Source: Propionibacteriaceae bacterium
GTDB lineage: Bacteria; Actinomycetota; Actinomycetes; Propionibacteriales; Propionibacteriaceae
Reading direction: 5' to 3'
DNA: 44,360 bases
NCBI GenBank assembly: GCA_009782915.1
Contig: WRIC01000014.1
Span: forward strand, 1-44,360
Both the position numbers and the translations under genes were made by a program. This document shows, one piece after another, positions 16,313 through 24,183 of this stretch. Position 1 is the first letter of the stretch. Every line of letters begins with the position of its first letter. The notes below the pieces were generated by a model that was not told the origin of the DNA, did not search any database, and saw only the letters and a program-made list of their open reading frames with translations.

Positions 16313-17283
16313 TGCTCCTCCGATTCTTGGAGATAGTTCTCACACGTCTTCAGTCTGGTCATCCAGAATTCTTGAGTTGGCTTATCTGCTACCCACTGCT
16401 GTGCTCGTACATCGCAGTATTCCACATCTCGAAGTTGAAGAGTACCTGCGCTAGAAGGGATCAGTGGATCATAGGTCACATCACCCGATAGAAGGTGGGT
16501 GGTGTTAAGCCCGCAGGCATAGGTCAACTCAGGCAGAGCCGCAGCTAGTGCCAAACCAGCTCGCAACCCCACCGATGTTTCCAAAGCCGAAGAGACCACA
16601 ACATCGATTCCCATCGATTCAGATATCTTGCAGGCCGTCTCCAGACACGCGCGGATTCCCCCATGGGGTTGAACTTTGAGAACCACCACATCCACAGGCT
16701 TATCATCCCAAGCCCACAACGGTTCAATACTGTGACGGATGGACTCATCGGCAGCAATAGGGACATCCTGGTGGCGGTGGACATAGGCGAGGTCACCCAA
16801 GGTGGGACAGGGCTGCTCAGCGTACTCCAAGCCGAATGGGCCCAAACGAAACAAAGCTTCGAGTGCTTCGTTGATCGACCATCCACCATTGGCATCAATC
16901 CTGATTTTTCCATCCACACCCAAGGCGTCACGAACAGCCTTCACCCGGTTGATATCATCATCGAGGGTTTGCCCAGGTTCGGCAACCTTGACCTTAGCCG
17001 TTGAACATCCGGCGTCTCGAGTGATGTCATAGGCCGTTTCTGGGGAGACTGCCGGAATAGTGGAGTTCACCGGGACACTGCCACGGACAGGGGTTGGATA
17101 TCCCCTCTCTGCGATGTCAAAGGCCGCCTGCAACCAGGAGGCCGCTTGGGCTGGACCATAGTCACGGAAAGGGCTCCATTCGGCGTACCCCGCCTCACCG
17201 CGCACAATCATGGACTCGCGGGTAGTCAACCCACGGAATCTATGGCGAACCGGGATGGAGAACACACCAACAACCTCAACCAT
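16309..17283 (-). CDS. menC: o-Succinylbenzoate synthase
   Basis: About 324 aa, enolase superfamily. AKVKVAEPG supplies the catalytic KxK lysines; metal ligands lie in RIDANGGW, EYAEQPC and IAADESIR. It dehydrates SHCHC to o-succinylbenzoate. ATG at 17283 (MVEVVGVFSIPV) is preferred because GGGAG lies 6 bases before it; an upstream in-frame ATG at 17325 would add 14 unconserved residues inside menA. With this start the gene overlaps the menA stop by 8 nt. Confidence 0.92.
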   Translation of the reverse strand: MVEVVGVFSIPVRHRFRGLTTRESMIVRGEAGYAEWSPFRDYGPAQAASWLQAAFDIAERGYPTPVRGSVPVNSTIPAVSPETAYDITRDAGCSTAKVKVAEPGQTLDDDINRVKAVRDALGVDGKIRIDANGGWSINEALEALFRLGPFGLEYAEQPCPTLGDLAYVHRHQDVPIAADESIRHSIEPLWAWDDKPVDVVVLKVQPHGGIRACLETACKISESMGIDVVVSSALETSVGLRAGLALAAALPELTYACGLNTTHLLSGDVTYDPLIPSSAGTLQLRDVEYCDVRAQQWVADKPTQEFWMTRLKTCENYLQESEEQ

Positions 17284-18307
17284 AGAACGCTCCCAGGCCC
17301 AAGCCCACACCTGCCAGGACAGCAATCAGCAGTTGGGTGGAACTTGTTGTGGTCAACACTGTGATCAAGTCGCGCCCCTGGGCCCCTGACAGCACCCTCC
17401 TGCAGGGGCTGATGAGCAAGGCACAACCAACAAGACTCACCACCACCCACCAGCTAGTGAGAAAGACAAAAACCACCAGTGTCAGCGAGGCAGCAAGAAG
17501 AAGACCAACATAGAGGATTCTGGTGGCACGGTCCCCGATTTTCACAGCCAGGGTACGTTTACCCGCCACCTCATCAGTGGCAAGATCACGGAGATTATTA
17601 GCCACGAGGATTGCTGTAGAAAACAATCCCATCACCACCCCCATGGCAATAGCTGGCCCCCACGAAAGATCACGGACATACAGTGGGCAACCCACCCGTA
17701 CCTCCATGACAATCTCCACCCTGGGGGCCTGAACAAACGCCGTACCCATCGTGGCAACCAACCCAAAGAAAACAAAGACAAAGAACTCCCCCAAACCCAG
17801 ATAGCCATAGGGCTTTTTACCACCGGTGTAGAACCAGGCAGCAAGAACACAAGCAACACCGATACCAAGCAAGACCAGTGGTGTCACCCATCCCCCATCC
17901 ATCAAAGACCTTGGGCGCCAGGAGGAGGAAAAGAAACCTATTGCATAGGCAACAACCATCACCCCCGCGCCACAGGCGATGGCGAAACAGATCCATGCAG
18001 CCCTCTTGACGAGGTGGGGTCCAACAGCCCCCGAACCCACAAGCCTGGTCGGACCCGTCCTTGTATCGTCGGTGCCACGGATCCCATCAGAGTAATCATT
18101 GGCATAGTTACACCCCACCTGGAATCCCGCACCCACGATGATGCACAGGATCAGCACGCCGATCGCCGGGAACCATCCCGCACCTGTAGGCGGACCGGCT
18201 TGTGAGGTCGTGAACCAGGCCACTGCCGTACCAGCAAGTACCGGGGGGACAGAGGGCGGCAGGGGACGCGGACGAGAACCGTCAAACCACTGACGAATAT
18301 GCGCCAC
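17276..18307 (-). CDS. menA: 1,4-Dihydroxy-2-naphthoate polyprenyltransferase
   Basis: 343 aa, UbiA superfamily with about eight membrane helices. The first Asp-rich motif is NYANDYSDGIRGTDD; the second lies in NNLRDLATDEVAGKRTLAVKIG. It attaches the polyprenyl tail to DHNA in the membrane, giving demethylmenaquinone. GTG start preceded by GGAGG with a 5-base spacer, 26 nt inside the end of menE. The prenyl donor may come from the synthase at 3908-5005. Confidence 0.94.
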   Translation of the reverse strand: MAHIRQWFDGSRPRPLPPSVPPVLAGTAVAWFTTSQAGPPTGAGWFPAIGVLILCIIVGAGFQVGCNYANDYSDGIRGTDDTRTGPTRLVGSGAVGPHLVKRAAWICFAIACGAGVMVVAYAIGFFSSSWRPRSLMDGGWVTPLVLLGIGVACVLAAWFYTGGKKPYGYLGLGEFFVFVFFGLVATMGTAFVQAPRVEIVMEVRVGCPLYVRDLSWGPAIAMGVVMGLFSTAILVANNLRDLATDEVAGKRTLAVKIGDRATRILYVGLLLAASLTLVVFVFLTSWWVVVSLVGCALLISPCRRVLSGAQGRDLITVLTTTSSTQLLIAVLAGVGLGLGAFYG

Positions 18308-19385
18308 GATTCCTCCACTCGTCGATGAGGGCTATGCGGTCAATCTTGCCAGATTCACTGCGCGGAAGTTCCTTCATGGACAGCAAACCACGAGGTTTAG
18401 CTGCGGAGGCAACGAAAGGTTCTAACCCTCGAGCAATGACATCCAAGGTTGGCCCGCTCGATGCAACCACCACTGTTGATCCCCAGACATCATCTGCAAC
18501 AGCAAAACAGGCCACCTGTTGCGGGAAAAGAAAATCGAGATGGGTTTGAATCTCTGCCAGGTTCACATTCGACCCACCACAGATGATGACATCGTCAACC
18601 CTTCCGAGAACCTCCAAGTGGCCCTCGCACCAACGACCAATATCGAAGGTAAGCACGGTTGTGCCCTTCAGAATCACTTCATCGACTGGATGATCCTCCA
18701 CGTACCCACTGAAAGCTGTGGGTGTGTTCAGGATGATTCTTCCCTGATCCCACTGGTGCCCACCAAGAGGATCAACAAGATCAACCCACACTCCTGCCAG
18801 GGGGACACCATCGTAGACCACGCCACCGCATGTTTCACTCATTCCATAAGTGGACACCACTGTGATTCCTTGCTCCTGAGCGCGCAAACGCACCTCCGGG
18901 TGGATGGGCCCACCACCCACGAGAACAGCAGTGTAAGAGGATAAGGTCTCGGTGATGTGATGGTCCTGCAGTGCTCGATGCAGTTGCGGAGCAACCAGCG
19001 ACAGGTACGCGTGGCCGTTGGGTTGACGAAGATCACTGAGATCGGAGTTGATCTGATAGTGGGCGGTTCCAGCAACCACAGACCGTACCATGGTCATCAC
19101 CCCACCTACGCTGAACGGTGACAGGGCACTCACCCACATACCTGTTCCACCGAGCCGATCATGAACCATCTCCACCGCAGCGAGCAAAGCCTCCCGACTT
19201 AGCTTCACCGTCTTGGGCGAACCAGTGGTTCCTGAGGTGTTGACCAGTAACCCGACAAAATCACCAAGATCTACTGTCGGCCCCTGACTGGCTACTCGAC
19301 AATCCACCACCGTTGATGCGCCACCGAGCATGAGACGCAAGTTGACATCAATCTCATGAAGAGAACTAGTGGATTCCAGGTTCAC
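18282..19385 (-). CDS. menE: o-Succinylbenzoate-CoA ligase
   Basis: 367 aa, short for the acyl-adenylate-forming family, as actinobacterial MenE tends to be. NTSGTTGSPKTVKLS is the P-loop, STYGMSETCGG the A5 motif, and ESGKIDRIAL carries the C-terminal catalytic lysine. It activates o-succinylbenzoate to its CoA ester for MenB. First gene of the men operon. The GTG start lies 6 bases after TAGAAT (19392-19397, minus) without a Shine-Dalgarno, so a leaderless message is likely. menB, menF and menH are not in the window. Confidence 0.92.
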   Translation of the reverse strand: MNLESTSSLHEIDVNLRLMLGGASTVVDCRVASQGPTVDLGDFVGLLVNTSGTTGSPKTVKLSREALLAAVEMVHDRLGGTGMWVSALSPFSVGGVMTMVRSVVAGTAHYQINSDLSDLRQPNGHAYLSLVAPQLHRALQDHHITETLSSYTAVLVGGGPIHPEVRLRAQEQGITVVSTYGMSETCGGVVYDGVPLAGVWVDLVDPLGGHQWDQGRIILNTPTAFSGYVEDHPVDEVILKGTTVLTFDIGRWCEGHLEVLGRVDDVIICGGSNVNLAEIQTHLDFLFPQQVACFAVADDVWGSTVVVASSGPTLDVIARGLEPFVASAAKPRGLLSMKELPRSESGKIDRIALIDEWRNRGAYSSVV

Positions 19386-19388
19386 CTG

Positions 19389-19435
19389 ACCATTCTACGG
19401 ATAGAACGCACCGGGACAGAACCGAGTAGAATGGT
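19389..19435. promoter_or_regulatory. Symmetric divergent leaderless promoters for menE and the PLDc_N protein
   Basis: An inverted repeat ACCATTCTA (19389-19397) / TAGAATGGT (19427-19435) places TAGAAT -10 elements facing outward, each exactly 6 bases from its start codon (GTG 19385 on minus, ATG 19439 on plus). The 29-bp centre could bind one regulator acting on both genes. Confidence 0.5.
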
Positions 19436-19438
19436 TTC

Positions 19439-19678
19439 ATGGGTCGAATCCTTCCATTGATTATTCTTCTTGCACTGATTATTTACACGGCAGTGCATGT
19501 GGCGAGTTCTGACGCCTCGAAGGTACGTGGATTGCCCAAACCCGTGTGGTTTCTTGCCGTTATTGTCTTACCGATCATTGGCATGTTTGGATGGTGGGTT
19601 TTTGGTCGTCCGCTGCCAGTTTCTCCTCCACCCATGAAAGCCCCCGACGACGATCCTGATTTCTTGCGTGGCCTCTAG
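19439..19678 (+). CDS. Small PLDc_N-type membrane protein
   Basis: 79 aa. Two membrane helices (about 3-22 and 37-57) separated by SSDASKVRGLPKPVWF, ending in a proline-rich and acidic tail. The arrangement matches the PLDc_N domain, the N-terminal membrane part of cardiolipin synthases, here without the catalytic domain. Stand-alone copies often lie beside menaquinone genes in actinobacteria; the role is unknown. The stop is 1 nt from the convergent lipoprotein stop. The start appears leaderless (TAGAAT plus 6 bases). Confidence 0.75.
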   Translation: MGRILPLIILLALIIYTAVHVASSDASKVRGLPKPVWFLAVIVLPIIGMFGWWVFGRPLPVSPPPMKAPDDDPDFLRGL

Positions 19679-19679
19679 C

Positions 19680-20081
19680 TCAGTCGTTGCGTACGGTCAA
19701 AGCCCAGGATGTGTTCCCCACGGCAAAACCCCCCTGCCAATCGCCATAGTCAAACATTAAGCCACCTGCTCCTTGAGCGGTGATCGTCCATCCCAGGCCC
19801 GGCAAAGATGATTGAAGGTATTCTTCCACCACCTCTGCTTCATCGATTATCCCCACAATGATGAGAAGGTTCTCCTGATGTGCAGTGTAGGTCAATGTGA
19901 TGTGATCAGGTAGCCAAATCTCCAAGGTGGCAGGGTTGTTCACCTCCCATTGTTCAACGGATTGACCCTCGTCAGGATAGGTCACCTCTACGATGGGTGA
20001 TTGTTGCTTCCAATCTTGGGCGCCACAGCCTGCCAAACACACACTGGCGACCAAGGCAATCAGCGCACCACGGAACCTCAC
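19680..20081 (-). CDS. Putative lipoprotein of unknown function
   Basis: 133 aa. A signal peptide ends in lipobox LAGC with C19 as the likely lipidated residue, so it should be anchored outside the cell membrane. The mature part is acidic and beta-rich with no motif I recognise. GTG start; TAGGCT (20088-20093) lies 6 bases upstream, giving a leaderless pattern. Single-gene unit. Confidence 0.7.
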   Translation of the reverse strand: MRFRGALIALVASVCLAGCGAQDWKQQSPIVEVTYPDEGQSVEQWEVNNPATLEIWLPDHITLTYTAHQENLLIIVGIIDEAEVVEEYLQSSLPGLGWTITAQGAGGLMFDYGDWQGGFAVGNTSWALTVRND

Positions 20082-20087
20082 ATCCCT

Positions 20088-20093
20088 AGCCTA
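20088..20093 (-). promoter_or_regulatory. -10 element of a leaderless promoter for the lipoprotein gene
   Basis: TAGGCT on the minus strand, 6 bases before GTG at 20081. The same hexamer and spacing occur at ltaE. Confidence 0.45.
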
Positions 20094-20175
20094 GCGGTGG
20101 ATATCGCCGAGATACGCAATGGTCACACTCGATTCTCTGAGATACTGGTGTGACACCAATCAAGACGGAGGAACG

Positions 20176-21144
20176 ATGACACTGTTTGGCCTCATCGGCG
20201 AGCCGACCCCCATCCAGCGGACCACCGACCTGCTGACTGAAGACCACCCTCACCGCCCCTACCCTGCCGAGCACCGAATCCTATACTCGGCCATCCTACG
20301 AGGCTTGATCTTTATTGGTCTGCTTCTGGTGTCCGTTGTTGTCTTCCATGGATTATGGTCAGCTGTTCAAGGGTCCTTCTGGGTATCTGATGTGGAGTTT
20401 TACCTTCTCGAAATCTTGGGTACGGTGGTGGCCTATCTCGTTCTGGTTCTTCTGATTGAATCACGGCGACCCCCCCTGGAACTAGCACCACGAAGGGTCC
20501 TGGGGCTGATCAAAGGATTCCTGCTTGGTGCGATGCTCATCGGATGCTCCGTGGGTATCCTCGCCATCATCGGCGGATATAGAATCACTGGATTTAACCC
20601 AGGCTACAACCCCTGGATGGATCTTCTCACCGTTGGATTGGTCGCTGGAATCAGTGAAGAAATCCTTCTGCGTGGCATCCTCTTTCGCCTGGTCGAGGAA
20701 GGATTAGGCTCCTGGGGAGCTGTGCTCATCTCTGGTGGGGTCTTCGGGTTCCTGCACCTGTCCAACCCCGATGGCTCAGTGTGGGGCGCTCTAGCGATCG
20801 CTCTTGAAGCCGGAATCCTCTTTGCTGCGATCTATGTGATTACTCGCTCCTTGTGGTGGTGCATCGGGGTGCATATGGGATGGAATATCTTCCAAGGTCC
20901 TGTCTTCGGCTCTATTGTCTCTGGCACGGGAGAACAAAACAGTTGGCTGATACCTGCCTTTAGTGGTCCAGATATTCTTACTGGTGGAATCTTTGGAATG
21001 GAGGCTTCCATCATCCCTGTGATACTCCTGGGTAGTCTCGGAATCGGGTTGCTCATCTTTGCCCAGCGCAAGGGGCTAATGATTCTCCCCATCTGGACGC
21101 GCAAATCACGGTTACGAGGCTCAACTATCAGCGAGCAGGCCTAA
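20176..21144 (+). CDS. CPBP (CAAX protease/bacteriocin-processing) family membrane protease
   Basis: About 322 aa with eight or so membrane helices. The glutamic-protease motifs are all present: EEILLRG (EExxxR), FGFLH (FxxxH) and HMGWN (HxxxN). Bacterial members process or anchor small peptides, or act in immunity to self-made bacteriocins, but the substrate here is unknown. ATG at 20176 is chosen because GGAGG sits 4 bases upstream; the in-frame ATG at 20119 lacks a ribosome site. Its last 24 nt overlap the convergent SprT-like gene. Confidence 0.85.
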   Translation: MTLFGLIGEPTPIQRTTDLLTEDHPHRPYPAEHRILYSAILRGLIFIGLLLVSVVVFHGLWSAVQGSFWVSDVEFYLLEILGTVVAYLVLVLLIESRRPPLELAPRRVLGLIKGFLLGAMLIGCSVGILAIIGGYRITGFNPGYNPWMDLLTVGLVAGISEEILLRGILFRLVEEGLGSWGAVLISGGVFGFLHLSNPDGSVWGALAIALEAGILFAAIYVITRSLWWCIGVHMGWNIFQGPVFGSIVSGTGEQNSWLIPAFSGPDILTGGIFGMEASIIPVILLGSLGIGLLIFAQRKGLMILPIWTRKSRLRGSTISEQA

Positions 21145-21588
21145 GCCCCGATCCTCCCAGATGAGTTCACGACGTACCCCCAAGCGGGCGCAACGACCAC
21201 AATAAACTCGCCGAGAGATTCTCCGATGCCGTAGCACCTCTTGGCCGCAGGAGCACACCGCCCGCCACCGGGCCGACAAACGAGCTTCAGGCACCTCAAT
21301 AGTCCGCCCACCGGAATACCCCAATGCTCGCGCCTGGCTCATCCAGCGTCGACCATGGCCGGCTCGGGCGCCCACCAAGCCATGTGCGATCTCGTGGAGG
21401 ATGACCTGATCAACCTCATCGTCAGCCAAATATGCCACCAGGTATCGCGAGCAGGTGATCTTCTTATCCGAATAATGGCAGCAGCCAACGCGCGTACGAG
21501 CATGGTCGAGAGCAAAAGACCAGGAAGGACCCAGATGGTGTTGGACAAGCTCGCGCCCCCTTCGACGGGTATAGTCAGCGCTTGCCAT
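21121..21588 (-). CDS. SprT-like zinc metallopeptidase
   Basis: 155 aa. HEIAHGLVGARAGHG carries the HExxH zinc site plus a third downstream His; a zinc ribbon with CSCG...CGRC follows near residues 112-135. SprT-like proteins resemble the eukaryotic DNA-protein crosslink protease Spartan; bacterial roles are little known. It overlaps aroQ by 14 nt at its start, so it is the last gene of the DUF3499-Trm112-SIS-aroQ unit. Confidence 0.82.
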   Translation of the reverse strand: MASADYTRRRGRELVQHHLGPSWSFALDHARTRVGCCHYSDKKITCSRYLVAYLADDEVDQVILHEIAHGLVGARAGHGRRWMSQARALGYSGGRTIEVPEARLSARWRAVCSCGQEVLRHRRISRRVYCGRCARLGVRRELIWEDRGLGLLADS

Positions 21589-22081
21589 CCAGCGCCCCTA
21601 GGAACCCAGCAATGAAACCGAGGGCACAATCGTAGCCTGGTAAACCCAAGCCAGCGATCACAGCAATAGCTATCGGTGAGATGACCGACTTGTGGCGGAA
21701 TTCCTCACGAGCGTAGATATTTGACAGATGCACTTCCACAAGAAGATCGATTTCTTCAGCAGCATCGGCAACAGCGTAAGAGTAGTGAGTCCACGCTCCT
21801 GGGTTGAGAATGACCGGGAGATGGCCGTCTGCTGCCTCATGAAGCCAGGAAATCATCTCTGCCTCACTATCTGTTTGGCGAACGTCCACCTGAACACCAA
21901 GATCCCTGGCAGACATGTTGAGGATTTGTGCTAATTCATCGTAGGACCGCAGGCCGTACATCTCAGGATTTCGTTTCCCCAAACGACCAATATTTGGTCC
22001 ATTGAGAACCATCACCGTCCTGGCAGACTTCTTCTTCGCTGTACTACCGCGATCGGATTTATTCATTCGTGGATCATTCAT
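21575..22081 (-). CDS. aroQ: Type II 3-dehydroquinate dehydratase
   Basis: About 168 aa with an N-terminal extension of about 25 Lys/Ser/Arg-rich residues before the core. VLNGPNIGRLGKRNPEMYG contains the Asn and catalytic Tyr region, ILNPGAWTHYS the PGA substrate loop, and EVHLSNIYAREEFRHKS the His/Arg active-site lid. It removes water from 3-dehydroquinate in the shikimate pathway. ATG at 22081 is preferred (AGGA 6 bases upstream) over TTG at 22096. Confidence 0.93.
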   Translation of the reverse strand: MNDPRMNKSDRGSTAKKKSARTVMVLNGPNIGRLGKRNPEMYGLRSYDELAQILNMSARDLGVQVDVRQTDSEAEMISWLHEAADGHLPVILNPGAWTHYSYAVADAAEEIDLLVEVHLSNIYAREEFRHKSVISPIAIAVIAGLGLPGYDCALGFIAGFLGALDGKR

Positions 22082-22106
22082 GTGTTTTCCTGTCAAAGTT
22101 GCCGGT

Positions 22107-23093
22107 TCATTCTTTCATTGTTGCGATCTCCAGGAAAGCTGCCGCACACAGCCCCTGGTAGAGCAATCCTGCATAGCGAACGACTGCGTTGTCATGGACG
22201 TAGTGGATGTATTCAACGCGTTGGTTGTGCCCTTGAGCAACGCGGACCAGTTCAGTATGGGCTCCAGGCGATTCCTGCTCGTCAAGAATGAGCAAACAAA
22301 ACCCAGATGAGGAAGCCTGCTCTTCAAAAGGATCAGTGAATGGATCACGATAAGGAGATGAGGTGACCAAGGGCAAAAGAGCCTCCTGGCCTGCAGCTAA
22401 GGCAGGCACACCAGTAGCCTGTCTGAGAGCCTCGGCAATGCGACGAGAAGCTCGCGCGGCCACAATGGACTCCCCCCACACCAAGGGCACACTATCAGCT
22501 AAAGCACAGGCGAGATTCTTCGCCGGATTGGATTCCAAACTATGGCGAGGCCCGCAACGATCGCACACCTCATCAACAGTGTCCGCCACCACCGAAAGAT
22601 CAAGCTCGATACCCAACCCGAAGACATCGAGTGCCTTGCAAGCAAAAAGAGCAGAAACAAAAGGATCCTCATCGGGCAAAACCAAGCAAGCATAACTGGA
22701 GACCTCCTCAAGAAGCGGAGAAGAATCTGGCGCTATGACCACCACCATGGCACCTCGACGAGTGGCTTCCCGTGCCGGTTGAATCCACTGGTGGGAATGA
22801 CCTGCCAGGATCACCACCAGGTCAAGAGGCCCCGTCCAGGTGGGCAAAGATTCCCTTTGCCAGGCCACACAAGGTACGGGACTACCTGACTCAATAATGG
22901 CACGTACGAGACGAGCTTCCTCGCCAATCACCAGGACAGCCCGCGGAAGCATTGCCCCCAATCTCCCAGCGATATTCTCCATGTGCGAAGACAGGTCATA
23001 CCTGAGCCGAGCTCCGGTTAATGCTAAACGCCGGATCGGCTCTCCGCGTACCTCCAAGGCAACAGGATCATCAAGAAGGGAATCATCAAACAT
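22107..23093 (-). CDS. SIS-domain protein (TobH-like, phosphoglucose/mannose isomerase-related)
   Basis: 328 aa. A Rossmann-like first half (LDLVVILAGHSHQW, GAMVVVIAPDSSPLLEEV) and a second half with VPLVWGESIVAARASRRIAE, as in bifunctional phosphoglucose/phosphomannose isomerases. In mycobacteria the equivalent gene (Rv3256c, TobH) lies next to manA/manB and DUF3499, and this neighbourhood agrees. Isomerase residues are not clear, so it may be a sugar-phosphate binding or regulatory homologue. AGGG lies 6 bases before the ATG, 8 nt after the Trm112 stop. Confidence 0.75.
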   Translation of the reverse strand: MFDDSLLDDPVALEVRGEPIRRLALTGARLRYDLSSHMENIAGRLGAMLPRAVLVIGEEARLVRAIIESGSPVPCVAWQRESLPTWTGPLDLVVILAGHSHQWIQPAREATRRGAMVVVIAPDSSPLLEEVSSYACLVLPDEDPFVSALFACKALDVFGLGIELDLSVVADTVDEVCDRCGPRHSLESNPAKNLACALADSVPLVWGESIVAARASRRIAEALRQATGVPALAAGQEALLPLVTSSPYRDPFTDPFEEQASSSGFCLLILDEQESPGAHTELVRVAQGHNQRVEYIHYVHDNAVVRYAGLLYQGLCAAAFLEIATMKE

Positions 23094-23101
23094 GAGGCAC
23101 C

Positions 23102-23299
23102 CTAGACCCCCCGTGCAGCGCGGGTATCACGGGCCTCCTCAACCAGCATGATGGGGATATTGTCGCGGATCGGATAGGCAGCACCACAATGGACGGCGTT
23201 GCAGAGAAGTTCCTGGGCTTCATAGTCCACACTCATATTGGAATGACAAGCAGGGCAGGCAAGGATTCCCAGCAGGGTTGCATCGAGTTCAAGCGACAT
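23102..23299 (-). CDS. Trm112 family small zinc-binding protein
   Basis: About 65 aa. ILACPACHSN gives the first CxxC; C and H residues in LLCNAVHCGAAYPIRDNIPIML form the rest of the zinc site and the family's YPIRDGIPxML motif. In actinobacteria these proteins may partner methyltransferases, but the local role is unknown. Two adjacent ATG codons exist; 23299 is better spaced from GGAGG (4 bases) than 23302 (1 base). The start overlaps the DUF3499 stop. Confidence 0.85.
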   Translation of the reverse strand: MSLELDATLLGILACPACHSNMSVDYEAQELLCNAVHCGAAYPIRDNIPIMLVEEARDTRAARGV

Positions 23300-23721
23300 C
23301 ATTCCTCCTTAGCTATGTGGTCATGATAGCTATAGCCATTCCCAGCATACTGGTGAGAATCAGCAACAACCCGCAAATGATCGCGTTTGGCTAGCATCAA
23401 GAGATCCGGACGATTCGACAAGGTGTATTCCCGATAGTCCTCCACGTTGTGCGACAAAGGAGAACCCAGTCCCACACGTCTAATCTCTTGAGCAAGCCCG
23501 TGAATATGGTCAGCATCCTGGTCAGCTATGGACTCACTGCGAAGAGAAATCAAAGTCCATCCTTGTGGTGGAGTGAAACGGTTGGAATGATCCTGGCACA
23601 GCAGGAGTCCATCTGAGGTCTGCGAGAGGTCACAGACCACCACCTCAGACCTCGAGTAGTTGTAGTCAAGTTGAACCACTGGTGGGCCACCACAAGACGG
23701 TCGCGAACAGTATTTCCTCAC
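23299..23721 (-). CDS. DUF3499 family protein
   Basis: 140 aa. Opens MRKYCSRPSCGGPPVVQLDY with a CxxxxC pair, followed by LLLCQDHSNRFTPPQGW, the diagnostic CxxH...PxGW segment of actinobacterial DUF3499 (mycobacterial Rv3258c). It is probably a zinc-binding cytoplasmic protein; function unknown. GTG start with TAGAGT (23728-23733, minus) exactly 6 bases upstream and no Shine-Dalgarno, so leaderless. First gene of a run that continues to the SprT-like gene. Confidence 0.85.
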   Translation of the reverse strand: MRKYCSRPSCGGPPVVQLDYNYSRSEVVVCDLSQTSDGLLLCQDHSNRFTPPQGWTLISLRSESIADQDADHIHGLAQEIRRVGLGSPLSHNVEDYREYTLSNRPDLLMLAKRDHLRVVADSHQYAGNGYSYHDHIAKEE

Positions 23722-23727
23722 CAGGCG

Positions 23728-23754
23728 ACTCTATCACTGCTACCGGCGTACACT
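23728..23754. promoter_or_regulatory. Divergent leaderless promoters for DUF3499 and the zincin-like gene
   Basis: On the minus strand TAGAGT (23728-23733) is 6 bases from GTG 23721; on the plus strand TACACT (23749-23754) is 6 bases from ATG 23761. The two -10 elements are only 15 bp apart, so polymerase binding at one should exclude the other. Confidence 0.5.
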
Positions 23755-23760
23755 GGGTTT

Positions 23761-24180
23761 ATGCGCCACCGCCACCATCGAGACAAGCCTCGAATGCTTG
23801 CCCATCCGCAGTCTCTTGCGGGGCACATGTTGCGTGTGCATCGACCACAGCTGCCCAGCTCCTTCTTCTATCACTGTGTCAACCAGGCTATAGCAATGAT
23901 GCAGGAGGCTGTTCCCGAATCATTGACCGCGTGCGATATCTCAGTGGAAGACGTACCAGATACCTCGGGTATGTACAGTGATCATATTCCTCTGGCAGTG
24001 AGCACAAGCCCCCACAACGACCACACTCATATCATCCTGTTTCGCCGCCCCATGGAACGCCAAGCTTCGGATCGATCTGAATTACGCCAGTTGATTGTGG
24101 CGTCCCTGGTGGAGCAGGTCTCCGCCTCGACCGGTTACAGTGTGGATACTCTCGACCCGAAAAATCTGCGCGGTGAATGA
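23761..24180 (+). CDS. Zincin-like metallopeptidase family protein lacking the HExxH motif
   Basis: 139 aa. The middle (ISVEDVPD, IPLAVS, HIILFRRPMERQASDRSELRQL) and the end (ASLVEQVSASTGYSVDTLDP) follow the actinobacterial metallopeptidase family represented by mycobacterial Rv3259, which is likewise divergent from DUF3499. The position where other members of the superfamily have HExxH reads VEQVS, so zinc binding is unlikely. ATG at 23761 is chosen because TACACT lies 6 bases before it; longer in-frame starts would cross the DUF3499 start. The stop is 3 nt from the convergent DUF5719 gene. Confidence 0.7.
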   Translation: MRHRHHRDKPRMLAHPQSLAGHMLRVHRPQLPSSFFYHCVNQAIAMMQEAVPESLTACDISVEDVPDTSGMYSDHIPLAVSTSPHNDHTHIILFRRPMERQASDRSELRQLIVASLVEQVSASTGYSVDTLDPKNLRGE

Positions 24181-24183
24181 AAC

